A program made the position numbers and the translations under genes. A model generated the notes under the pieces. That model did not search any database and had not been told where the DNA came from. It was given only the letters and a program-made list of their open reading frames with translations. Source: Acidovorax sp. YS12 (lineage in GTDB: Bacteria > Pseudomonadota > Gammaproteobacteria > Burkholderiales > Burkholderiaceae_C). Taken from it: DNA of 64,000 nucleotides. The stretch lies in assembly GCA_021496925.1 (NCBI GenBank), contig CP053915.1, forward strand, positions 1,302,001 to 1,366,000. Direction: 5' to 3'. Below are positions 25,380 to 33,469 of this stretch, in pieces. Within the stretch, counting starts at the first letter, position 1. Every line of letters begins with the position of its first letter.

Positions 25380-26692
25380 GGGAACCTCTCAATACCCGGG
25401 CTTTCTATCAGAACCGGCTCAAGCGGCAGCTTCGATGCGAACGCAGGGTGAACCCAGCACGCTTTCACGCGTTGCCGCCTCACGCAAGGTCTTGGATGGT
25501 GGTCGCAGGCGAGCGACTCGATTGCCCGCCGCCAGGCTTTTTGGCGCTCGATGGCCCCGTTGAGGCCCTGCGCCTACGCCTGGGCGTGTTTGTAGAACGA
25601 GTCCACGCCCTTGTGCAAGAACATCGCCAGCCGCTTGATGTTGTAGCACGCAGCCATCATCGTCATCGCCACATCCGCGCGCGCCTGCCCTATGGTGCGG
25701 ATGAACTTGCCTCCCAGGTGCCGGATCCCGGCGAACACGTGCTCGACCTTGGCCCGCTTTCTGGCGATGCGTTGGTTTCGCCGCTTCTGGCATTCACTCA
25801 GAGGCTGGTCTTTGCCCGCCCTGCGCTGTATGCCATCGCGCCAGCCCAATACCTTGAGCATTTCCTGCCTGCGCTTGGACGGGTAGGCCTTGTCGGCGTA
25901 GACATCCCGCCCGGTGTTGTCTTCGTCCAGCACTTCTTCAAAGTGGTGGCCGTCGTGCTCGCTGGCTGTGCCGGTGGCGATCTTGCGGATGAAGCCGTGC
26001 TTGAGGTCCACGCTCACACTGAGCTTGTAGCCGAAGTGGCTCTTCTTGCCGTGCTTGCTGGTGTGCGTGGCATCCAGGTCCTTTTGCCTGCGCTTGGCTT
26101 CGTTCCAGTCAGGCGCCTTGCCCTGGGCCAGGCGTTCCTTGTCTTGCTTGCCGATGTGCTGGCGCGGGGCTGGCACCAAGGTGGCATCGATGGCCTGTCC
26201 TCCCGGGCGATGTAGCCATGGCGCTGCAACTGGGCATCCACGCCTTGGAACAAGGCCGTGGCGCCGTCCACCCCGATGCGCTGGGCGAAGCGCCAGATGG
26301 TGTTGCGGTCGGGGATGTTCATGGCATCCTGCAGCAGGCAAAAGCGCTGGTAGCTCATGCGGTCCAGCAATTGGTACTCCATCTGCTCATCCGAGAGGTT
26401 GTACAGGCGCTTCAAGACCAGCACGCGCACCATCACTTCGCTGGGGTAGGCGGGCCGTCCACCCTTGCGGCCGTCGCCCCGTGCAAGAAGACCATCCACC
26501 AGCGCAGCCAGTTCGGCGAAATCGATGTGCTGGGCGATGGTCTGCAGCGGGTCACCCACCTCGTCGATCTTGCGCTGGCGCGAGGCGTCGGCGAACAGGT
26601 CGAACTTCAGGGCACTGCGAGGGCTGATCATGTGGCGGTCAGGACAGGTGTAAAGGGCTCTGGGTTGAGCAGTGGGGTTTTGAGAGGTTCCC
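25380..26692 (-). mobile_element. IS5-family insertion sequence, copy A (transposase broken)
   Basis: The ends are GGGAACCTCTCAA and its reverse complement TTGAGAGGTTCCC. A 4-bp target duplication AACG lies on both sides (25376-25379 and 26693-26696), so the element inserted as a unit into the IS3 remnant. Related to, but clearly diverged from, copy B at 53685 (about 80% identical over the stretches compared). Confidence 0.9.
25574..26631 (-). pseudogene. IS5-family transposase, frameshifted
   Basis: Reading from the ATG at 26631 gives MISPRSALKFDLFADASRQ through to RHGYIARE, then the frame breaks and the rest (GGQAIDATLVPAPRQ to the DDE end and the KRRNQRIARKRAKVEHVFAGIR Y-R/K-E region) continues in another frame. 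Alignment with intact copy B shows one base missing around 26200-26207. Copy B encodes the same protein in one frame, so the shift is damage and not programmed. The element is probably not autonomous. Confidence 0.88.
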
Positions 26693-26699
26693 AACGAGA

Positions 26700-26782
26700 G
26701 TCGCCACCCACTCTGCGCTGGAGTGGGCGACACCTGCCGAATTCGCCCGCCAATGCAGGCTGCAGTCGGCCTTGGCGAATTC
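26700..26782. repeat. Inverted repeats in the IS3 remnant
   Basis: Perfect 9-bp arms GAATTCGCC (26739-26747) and GGCGAATTC (26774-26782), preceded by CCCACTC-TGCGCTG-GAGTGGG (26707-26727). They fall within the IS3 remnant coding stretch; a function is not evident. Confidence 0.4.
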
Positions 26783-26844
26783 CGAGGGAGCGGAAGTTTC
26801 TACTTCTGAGTCACCGTCTTGGAAGTCAAGCACCGTGAAGCGAT

Positions 26845-27063
26845 TTGTCCCAAGGTTTGCCGGTAACCAGAACACTTGCCTACCTCGGCGTGTCGCTAGA
26901 CATCATTGATCGCTGCCAAAACCACATCTTGCCTGGTTCCAAGGTGCGCCGCCACTATTTGCACCATCAGTACGCCGCTGAGACTCGCACGGCCTGGAGA
27001 AAGCTAGGCAAGCACATAGAAGCTGTCTTGGCAGAACCGACTACGTATAGCGATCCTCGATGA
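26845..27063 (+). pseudogene. Tyrosine integrase C-terminal stub
   Basis: The segment LGVSLDIIDRCQNHILPG followed by SKVRRHYLHHQYAAETRTAW matches the C-terminal end of P4/phage-type integrases: the HxLPGSKVRRxY motif carries the catalytic Tyr and the ending is WRKLGKHIEAVL. The N-terminal three quarters, including both catalytic Arg, are missing. It is the likely relic of the integrase of an earlier element at this site. Confidence 0.75.
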
Positions 27064-27532
27064 AATCCACCCACAGAGAAACCGACGAGTCAGACCGAAT
27101 AGCCTAATTGGGTCTGACAGCAGACGCTCAGGGTCTTTGGCAAGGCTCTGCCTGACCCATCCTTAGAACGCTGCAGATCGCATGAAAGCTGCGCAACTAT
27201 GACCTTAACGGTCTGATCGGCGGCGGCACTTAGCAGACTGCGCAACTCAAACCCAAACAGTCTTTCCCGAACCTAGCCGTAGCGGCAAGACTTGCTTTGC
27301 CAGCCTTCTCACATCAACCAAGCCGATGGATCATCATACCCGCTCTGCTTACGAATTGATACAGGCGATTGCAGGCTCGTAGCGCGAAGGAAATCCAACC
27401 CCTGCGCGCACCTTAGCCGCGACCGCCCACGGCAAGCACGAATACACCGCTTAAGGTCATGTGAGGCTGCGCCCGCGCCTGCCCCACAAGTAAGTCGGAT
27501 GTTTCAAATCAACATCAATCAGGTGGGGTCGC
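27064..27532. other. Non-coding stretch left of the ICE genes
   Basis: 469 bases with lower GC than the flanks and no open frame I can support. I see no tRNA, clear promoter or repeat. It probably holds decayed sequence between the integrase stub and the first ICE gene. Confidence 0.4.
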
Positions 27533-28130
27533 ATGGACAATTCGCTCTCTCCCAAGAAACGTGTCAAGGTGTTTTACAGCCCCATCGAAGCAGCCATCCG
27601 ATGGACTGGCCTTTCGCGCCAGGAACCGCGCATCCTCCTGGCCCTGGTGGATACCCGCCTGCCGGAGCAGGCCGACTTTCCGCGCTGGCAACAGCTTCTG
27701 CTGAACGCGGAGCGCATCCAGGACGCGTTGGTGCACGGCGACTTGCCATACGGCAAGAGCGGCATCACCACCAACGACCCGGCGCTTCTCGAGGACCCCG
27801 ACCTGACCATCCGCCATGTCGACCTGCGGGCCTGGATGATCCGCTTCTATCCGGATCAGCGGCCAGGCTTCCTCTTCGACGCCTTCGAACGGCATCTCCA
27901 TCCCGCAGTCAGCATGGACGCCGTCAAAGCCCTTCTCATGGACCGAGAAGCCCTGAAGGTCCAGCTCGCCGATCGGTTGCGGGCCTGGGATGCTCTGCAT
28001 GCCGAGTTCGAGACGCTCACCGCAGCCTACGAGGCCAGCGCGACCGAGGACAAGCATGTCGCCGATCTGGGGCCCCGCAGCGAATCGACCTACCTGAACA
28101 TCGTCGGTGGATTGCTGACCCTGCTGCTAG

Positions 28131-29607
28131 TCTTACTGTGTCAAAAACGTAGCCTAGCGTTGATGCGCATGCAACATGGACACCTGGGCAGCGTCCTGAG
28201 CAATGCTGCGGCGATACGCAGCCGCAACGTCGTGATGGATGATGGGACGTGGCGCTGCGTGCGCTGGGCTTCCGCGAGGCTTGTAATGCGTGGGTAGGGC
28301 AGATTCTTCGCCTCGTGCGGCGTTTTTTTTGCTCACCCCTTCCTGATGGCGCAACTGCTGCGCCATCAGAAAGCCGTAGGCCGCAATGCTCAGGCTGGCG
28401 TGGTGGTGGAACCCGCGCCAGCCCCGGCCTTCGTAGTGTCCCAGTCCCAGATCCTGCTTGAGGTCCTGGTAGTCGCGCTCGATGCGCCAGCGCATCTTGG
28501 CCTCAAGCACCATGCGTTGCAGTTCTGTGTCTTCGGGCAGCGTGTTCAGCCAATACTTCATTGGCTCTTTGTGGCCTTCGGGCCATTCGATGAGCAGCCA
28601 CTCTTGTGGCCGTTGCTGCGTGCGTAGCTGCTCTCGGTGGGCTGCCTTGACACGCACACGCGCAAAGCGCGAGCGCAGCGTGAAGTTCGTGCCCTCTCGC
28701 CATTCAATGCTGTGCCACTGGGCAGGTTCCAGGCCGAACGCCACGTCCCTGGCCGACAGGGGCCGCTCGTGCATGGCATCACCCAGCCGCTGGCGTTTGG
28801 GAACTGGGCCGCGACCGCTGTAGGGCGCTGGCGACAGCGGTGCATGCCCTGGTGGCCATACCGTCACGGGGCCCGTCACACCCACCACGTAGGGCAGACC
28901 CATCTCGCTCAGCCCCTCTCGAAACGCGGTATCCACGCCGTAGCCTGCATCGGCCAGCACGCAGTGCCTGGGTGCGCCTTGCGCCACCAGGTGCTTGATC
29001 TGGGCCAGCGCGATCTGCCCCTTGGTGGCGAATTGCAACTCTTGAGGGATGCCAGCCTTGTGGCGCCGCACCGGATCGTCCGCCCATTCCTTGGGCAAGT
29101 ACAGCTGCCAGGCCACCGGCAGACTTCCCGCCTGACAGGCCAGGCTCACGCTGACCGCCACTTGGCAGTTGTCCTGCTTGCCCAGCATGCCGCAGTACTG
29201 CCGGGCCACGCCCACCGAATGGTGGCCTTGCTTGGGAAAGCCCGTGTCGTCCACGATCCACCAACCGCCCTCCTGGAAGTCCATCGCGGGCACCACCCAC
29301 TGGGCTACGCGCAGCAGCATCTCTTCATCTGACCACGCAGAGTCGGCGACAAAATGATGTAGTGACTGGTGGCGCGAGCGTGTGGCCTGCGGCGCCAGGT
29401 GTGCGGCCATGGGCTCCACGCTCTTGCGCGAAAGCGGTGCCATCAGCCCGGTGCAGTACCCGCGCAGCCCGGCCTGCCGGTCTGCATGACCAAGCCCGCC
29501 ACCCAGGTGCGCGAGGTAGCGCTCAAACTCTTGAAGTTCTTCCATCAAGGCTCACCTCCTGCGCGACGATTCTCGCATAAGGCCTTGATTTTATTAACAC
29601 AGTAAGA
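28131..29607 (-). mobile_element. IS701-family insertion sequence
   Basis: 1477 bp, ends TCTTACTGTGT...ACACAGTAAGA, flanked by a perfect 4-bp duplication CTAG (28127-28130 and 29608-29611), which fits the YTAR target rule for IS701. It carries one intact transposase gene. Confidence 0.93.
28154..29545 (-). CDS. IS701-family transposase
   Basis: A 463-residue DDE transposase. Recognisable blocks include WWIVDDTGFPKQG (first Asp), HCVLADAGYG (second Asp) and KMRWRIERDYQDLKQDLGL (Glu region). Full length and apparently functional. The ATG at 29545 is chosen; a TTG codon lies directly upstream. The C-terminal 60 residues (PRPIIHHDVAAAYRR) extend close to the left terminal repeat. Confidence 0.92.
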   Translation of the reverse strand: MEELQEFERYLAHLGGGLGHADRQAGLRGYCTGLMAPLSRKSVEPMAAHLAPQATRSRHQSLHHFVADSAWSDEEMLLRVAQWVVPAMDFQEGGWWIVDDTGFPKQGHHSVGVARQYCGMLGKQDNCQVAVSVSLACQAGSLPVAWQLYLPKEWADDPVRRHKAGIPQELQFATKGQIALAQIKHLVAQGAPRHCVLADAGYGVDTAFREGLSEMGLPYVVGVTGPVTVWPPGHAPLSPAPYSGRGPVPKRQRLGDAMHERPLSARDVAFGLEPAQWHSIEWREGTNFTLRSRFARVRVKAAHREQLRTQQRPQEWLLIEWPEGHKEPMKYWLNTLPEDTELQRMVLEAKMRWRIERDYQDLKQDLGLGHYEGRGWRGFHHHASLSIAAYGFLMAQQLRHQEGVSKKNAARGEESALPTHYKPRGSPAHAAPRPIIHHDVAAAYRRSIAQDAAQVSMLHAHQR

Positions 29608-29771
29608 CTAGGCAAATCCCCCAGCGGGGTGCCCTACTCATCCTTTGACACGCTGGAGGCCGTCATCAGCGCGCTGGTGGCGCACTTCGGTGATCGCTCG
29701 GGCATCAGCGAACGCACGCTGTGGTCCAAGCTGGCGGCCGCGCGGCGCCATCTCTCCTCGTGATGCACCCG

Positions 29772-29814
29772 ACTGCAACTGCAGACACGCACTCTGCAGT
29801 TGCAGTGCTTTTTC
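29772..29814 (+). terminator. Strong terminator before alpA
   Basis: A perfect 14-bp stem ACTGCAACTGCAGA/TCTGCAGTTGCAGT with a 7-base loop, followed by GCTTTTTC. It lies 9 bases after the stop of the split gene and isolates the AlpA-ParA operon from upstream transcription. Confidence 0.9.
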
Positions 29815-29882
29815 AGCTCTTGCGCTATTGAATACATGGCACTTCCACAACGGACGCTGCACAGCGTCAAGGAGTGCCTCTC

Positions 29883-30101
29883 ATGTCTTCGCAGATCATC
29901 GCCCCGGCGGCAGCAACTGAGCACCGCATCCTGCGTCGCGCCGAAGTCGAGGCCAGGACCGGCTTCAAGCGCGCGCACATCTACAGCCTGATGAAGGAGG
30001 GCAAGTTCCCCAAGGCGCTGCGCTTGGGCGTGCGTGCTGTGGGCTGGGACTCGGCCGAGATCGACCAGTGGATCACCGAGCGCCTCAAGGAGCGGACCTG
30101 A
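29883..30101 (+). CDS. alpA: AlpA-family regulator
   Basis: A 72-residue MerR-like winged-helix protein: ILRRAEVEARTGFKRAHIYSLM then GKFPKALRLGVRAVGWDSAEIDQWI, the AlpA signature. AlpA proteins regulate excision or early genes in integrated elements. It is the first gene of the ICE partition operon, 43 bases before parA. The ATG at 29883 gives the standard length. Confidence 0.92.
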   Translation: MSSQIIAPAAATEHRILRRAEVEARTGFKRAHIYSLMKEGKFPKALRLGVRAVGWDSAEIDQWITERLKERT

Positions 30102-30144
30102 TCGGCCTCACGCCGAACGGTCCCTTCCACCAGGAGAGCGCACC

Positions 30145-31023
30145 ATGCAGGTGGTTTCCATCATCTCGACCAAAGGCGGCGTCGGCAAGACAACCACTGC
30201 GGCAAACCTCGGCGGATTTGCCGCCGACGCCGGACTGCGCGTGCTGCTGCTGGACCTCGACGTGCAGCCCACGCTGTCGAGCTACTTCACCCTGGACGTG
30301 CGCGCGCCCGCCGGCATCTACGAGCTTCTGGCATTCAATGAACGGCATATAGAGCAACTGGTGTCCCGCACCGCGATCGAGGGCCTGGATCTGATTCTGT
30401 CCAACGATGACCGGGGCGAACTGAACACGCTGCTGCTGCACGCGCCCGACGGACGCCTGCGCCTGCGGCATCTGCTACCGACGCTGGCCCCTTTCTACGA
30501 CCTCCTGCTGATCGACACCCAGGGCGCTCGAAGCGTGCTGCTGGAGATGGCGGTGCTGGCCTCGAACCTGGCACTGTCGCCGGTCACCCCGGAAATCCTC
30601 GCGGCGCGCGAGCTGCGGCGCGGCACGTTGCAGCTGATCGAGGACATCGCCCCCTACCGCCACCTGGGCATCGAGCCGCCGCCGCTGCACCTACTCATCA
30701 ACCGCGTGCACCCGGTCTCGTCGAACGCGCGGCTGATCCAGCAGTCCCTGCGGCAGATCTTCCAGGGCCATACAGACGTGCGCGTGCTCGACACCGATGT
30801 GCCAGCCATTGAAGCCTATCCCCGCGCCTCGACGCGGGGCCTGCCCGTGCATCGCATCGAGTACCGGCAGCCGGCGGGCCGCGCGGCGCCGGCGGCGCTG
30901 GAGACGATGCGCGCACTGGCCTGCGAGCTGTTCCCGGCGTGGCGGGACCAGTTCGCCCGCGTCACTGGCCGGCCCGCAGCGAGCACAGCGACCAGGAGCG
31001 CAGGCCATGGCGAACGCCCATGA
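30145..31023 (+). CDS. parA: ParA-family partition ATPase of the ICE
   Basis: A 292-residue ParA/Soj-like ATPase with the deviant Walker A motif STKGGVGKTTTAANL at about residues 8-22, Walker A' DLDVQPTLS near 41 and Walker B LLLIDTQG near 125. It segregates or maintains the excised, replicating element together with ParB. Start after CAGGAGAGCGCACC. Complete; overlaps the HicA-like gene by 17 bases. Confidence 0.93.
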   Translation: MQVVSIISTKGGVGKTTTAANLGGFAADAGLRVLLLDLDVQPTLSSYFTLDVRAPAGIYELLAFNERHIEQLVSRTAIEGLDLILSNDDRGELNTLLLHAPDGRLRLRHLLPTLAPFYDLLLIDTQGARSVLLEMAVLASNLALSPVTPEILAARELRRGTLQLIEDIAPYRHLGIEPPPLHLLINRVHPVSSNARLIQQSLRQIFQGHTDVRVLDTDVPAIEAYPRASTRGLPVHRIEYRQPAGRAAPAALETMRALACELFPAWRDQFARVTGRPAASTATRSAGHGERP

Positions 31024-31270
31024 GCTGGCACGCGGCCACAAGCGGTTGCGCACGCTGATCGAGTTCGCCCTGGGCGAAGGCTGGTCCGTGGCGCGCACAT
31101 CGGGCGGGCACCTGAAGTTCACCAAGCCAGGCTGCGCCTCGATCTACACGAGTTCGACGGCGAGCGACCACCGAGCCGGCCGCAATGCCCAAGCGACGCT
31201 GCGCCGCGCCGACCGCTTGGCGCACGGCGCTGGCAGTGCGCTGCAGCCTCGTGAGAACAACCATGGCTGA
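31007..31270 (+). CDS. HicA-like small protein
   Basis: An 87-residue basic protein with the HicA-type dsRNA-binding core: ALGEGWSVARTSGGHLKFTKPG (His in GGHLKF is the putative catalytic position), then a helix ending AQATLRRADR. No hicB antitoxin gene is adjacent; it lies between parA and parB and overlaps both, which is its usual place in this ICE class. It may work in the partition module and not as a toxin. Confidence 0.7.
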   Translation: MANAHELARGHKRLRTLIEFALGEGWSVARTSGGHLKFTKPGCASIYTSSTASDHRAGRNAQATLRRADRLAHGAGSALQPRENNHG

Positions 31271-32888
31271 CCTCACGCCGCAGGAGATGGCAGGCAAGCT
31301 GATGGCCGTGGGGTTCGAGCGCAGCGGCCCGTCGGCCACCGCGCTGACCGATCCCATCGCCGACACGCCGATGGTCGTGACCCTCGACCAGTTGCGTCCC
31401 TACGATCATGACCCGCGCGTGCGGCGCAACCCAGCCTACGAGGAGATCAAGGCGTCGATTCGCGAGCGCGGGCTGGATGCGCCGCCGGCCATCACGCGCC
31501 GCCCCGGCGAAGCGAGCTACATCATCCGCAACGGCGGCAACACCCGCTTGGCGATCCTGCGTGAGCTTTGGGCCGAGACCAAGAACGAACGCTTCTTCCG
31601 GGTTCCTTGTCTGTTTCGCCCGTGGCCGCAGCGCGGCGAGATCGTCGCGCTCACAGGCCACCTGGCCGAGAACGAGCTGCGCGGCAGCCTCACCTTCATC
31701 GAGCGCGCGCTGGCCATCGAGAAAGCGCGCGAGTTCTACGAGCAAGAGAGTGGACAGGCGCTGTCGCAGTCCGAGCTGGCGCGGCGCCTGACGGCCGACG
31801 GCTACCCGGTACAACAGTCCCACATCAGCCGCATGCAGGACGCGGTGCGCTACCTGCTGCCAGCCTTGCCGACCGTGCTCTACGCCGGGCTGGGACGGCA
31901 CCAGGTCGAGCGGCTTTCCGTGCTGCGCAGGGCCTGCGAACGCACTTGGGAGCGGCGCGCGATCGGCCAGCGGTTGCCGGTGGACTTCGCTTCTCTGTTC
32001 CAGGACGTGCTGGCCCAGTTCGATGCCCGGGCGGACGACTTCTCGCCCCAGCGGGTGCAGGACGAGTTGATCGGGCAGATGGCCGAACTGCTGGGCACGG
32101 ACTACGACTCGCTGACGCTGGAGATCGACGACAGCGAAGCCCGACACCGGGTGCTGACCAGTGAGCCCACGCCGGCCGGTGTGCCGCCGACGCCTTCCCT
32201 GCCTGCCGCTGCGCCGGTCGCGCTGCCGCCGTCTTCGCCCCCTGTGGCCCCCAGCCCACCCCCGACCAACGCACCACCGTCGCCGTCCGCCCCGTCACCT
32301 CCGGCAGTCGACGATACCGATGGCGGTGAACAGGAGGGCCGGCTCCAGGGGCACATCGTGTCGCCCGCGCCGACCACCGAGCGCCTGCAGGCCATCCAGC
32401 GGCTGGTCGCCGACCAGATGGGTGACACCCTGCCCGACTTCGAGACCAACGTCCTGCGCGCAATCCCGGTGCAGGTCGGCGGCCTGTACCCAATCTCCGA
32501 CGTCTGGTACGTCGAACCCGGGCTGGATTCGCCCGAGCGGCTGCGGGTGCACATCGCGCAGTTCGCGCGCGAGATCGCCGAGGAAGCCACGCTGGCCGAT
32601 TGCGTCGAACCCAGCGATGCAGGCATCGGCTTCGCCTGCAAGACGCCAGCGACCACGGATGCCAAGGCGCTCACGAGCCTCGCCCGCGCGGTACTGCTCC
32701 TGTTGCATGCCCTGAGCGGTGCGCGCACGACGCTGGCAGGGCTGGACGGTGACCTCGCACCGCTGCTGCGCGGTGGTGGCCAACACACGCGATTGAGCGA
32801 TGCAGGCCTGGTCAAGCTGTTCCGACTGCTGCGCCTGGCGCGCCGGCTGCTGGACCTGGAATCCAGCGCCGCCGACGGTGGTGGCTGA
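31263..32888 (+). CDS. parB: ParB-family partition protein of the ICE
   Basis: A 541-residue protein. The ParB/Srx-like N-terminal domain carries IIRNGGNTRLAIL near residue 90 and ENELRGSLTFIERALAI near 137; a helix-turn-helix follows (LARRLTADGYPVQQSHISRM). Residues 300-355 form a Pro-rich linker, then a C-terminal domain. This is the long ParB of PFGI/SPI-7-like islands. Overlaps the HicA-like gene by 8 bases. It should bind a centromere-like site in the element, which I could not locate with certainty. Confidence 0.9.
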   Translation: MADLTPQEMAGKLMAVGFERSGPSATALTDPIADTPMVVTLDQLRPYDHDPRVRRNPAYEEIKASIRERGLDAPPAITRRPGEASYIIRNGGNTRLAILRELWAETKNERFFRVPCLFRPWPQRGEIVALTGHLAENELRGSLTFIERALAIEKAREFYEQESGQALSQSELARRLTADGYPVQQSHISRMQDAVRYLLPALPTVLYAGLGRHQVERLSVLRRACERTWERRAIGQRLPVDFASLFQDVLAQFDARADDFSPQRVQDELIGQMAELLGTDYDSLTLEIDDSEARHRVLTSEPTPAGVPPTPSLPAAAPVALPPSSPPVAPSPPPTNAPPSPSAPSPPAVDDTDGGEQEGRLQGHIVSPAPTTERLQAIQRLVADQMGDTLPDFETNVLRAIPVQVGGLYPISDVWYVEPGLDSPERLRVHIAQFAREIAEEATLADCVEPSDAGIGFACKTPATTDAKALTSLARAVLLLLHALSGARTTLAGLDGDLAPLLRGGGQHTRLSDAGLVKLFRLLRLARRLLDLESSAADGGG

Positions 32889-32905
32889 GCCGGCAGGAGG
32901 CGCGC

Positions 32906-33466
32906 ATGTCAGGACCGAACCCCCTGAACCAAGCTGTCATCGCCCAGGCACTGCACGACCTGCGCAACGGACAGTTGCGCCGCTGCAAGGCAATGGGCTT
33001 CGGTGACGAAGAGCTGGAAGCGCTCAAGCACCCGGCCCTGGTCAGCGTCCTGATGAATGCCGCGGTATCGTGGTGTTCCGTGTCGGTCAACCGCGAGGTG
33101 CTGCAGCGGCTGGTGAACCAGGTCCACGACGTGGAGCAGGAGATCGCCACGGTCGACCGCATGCTGCGCCTGGGCGCCAGCACGGAAATGGTGAGCCACT
33201 TCTACGGCCTCACGCACCAGGAGGTGGCGCTGCGGCGGGACATCCTGGGCCTGCCCAAGCGCAAGGGGCGCTATCCGGTGCTCGATGAGGCGCAGGACGC
33301 GGCCTTGTGGAAGCGATGGAAGGCCGGCATCACGGAGCACGGCATCGCTCTGGACAACGACACCGCCATGCTGGCCTTGGCCATGGATCTGTCCGAAACC
33401 ATGAGCCTGCCCATGTCGGTGGTCTGGGCGGCGATACGGAACTGGATCGACCAAGGACTGGTGTAG
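32906..33466 (+). CDS. DUF2857 (STY4526-type) ICE protein
   Basis: A 186-residue protein with two short helical regions, one HTH-like (GASTEMVSHFYGLTHQEVALRRDI) near residue 95. It matches DUF2857, always found between parB and the STY4528-type replication gene in these islands. The role is unknown, possibly a DNA-binding helper. Start after GGCAGGAGGC, 17 bases after parB. Confidence 0.88.
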   Translation: MSGPNPLNQAVIAQALHDLRNGQLRRCKAMGFGDEELEALKHPALVSVLMNAAVSWCSVSVNREVLQRLVNQVHDVEQEIATVDRMLRLGASTEMVSHFYGLTHQEVALRRDILGLPKRKGRYPVLDEAQDAALWKRWKAGITEHGIALDNDTAMLALAMDLSETMSLPMSVVWAAIRNWIDQGLV

Positions 33467-33469
33467 GCC

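Larger units (their letters stand above)
25331..26840 (+). pseudogene. IS3-family transposase C-terminal remnant, split by an IS5-family element
   Basis: Bases 25331-25379 encode DLAQAKIGAWRQDYN, the end of an IS3-family OrfB integrase domain. Across the IS5-type insertion, 26693 onward continues NESR and, after a one-base shift, HSALEWATPAEFARQCRL and SALANSEGAEVSTSESP, the usual C-terminus. The remnant lacks the catalytic core and its own inverted repeats. It abuts the hydrolase gene stop with no spacer, which suggests a deletion ended here. Confidence 0.75.
27533..29763 (+). pseudogene. ICE-borne gene of unknown function (often labelled receptor protein-tyrosine kinase), split by IS701 element
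   Basis: The 5' part (27533-28130) encodes about 199 residues: KVFYSPIEAAIRWTGL, PYGKSGITTNDPALLEDPDL, RHVDLRAWMIRFYPDQRPGFLF and YLNIVGGLLTLLL. The 3' part (29612-29763) resumes in frame with KSPSGVPYSSFDTLEAVISA and ends SERTLWSKLAAARRHLSS. Removing the insertion plus one CTAG restores a single frame of about 250 residues. The gene sits at the start of the AlpA-ParA region in PFGI/clc-type ICEs; the kinase label in databases is not supported by any kinase motif. Confidence 0.8.

Noticed and set aside
25574..26631. Programmed frameshifting in the IS5-family transposase of copy A
   Set aside because: Copy B encodes the same protein in one frame, and the difference is a single missing base at a site without a slippery run.
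27533..28297. A 254-residue intact protein reading from the ICE gene into the IS701 element
   Set aside because: The last 55 residues come from the IS end; the true 3' part lies beyond the IS.
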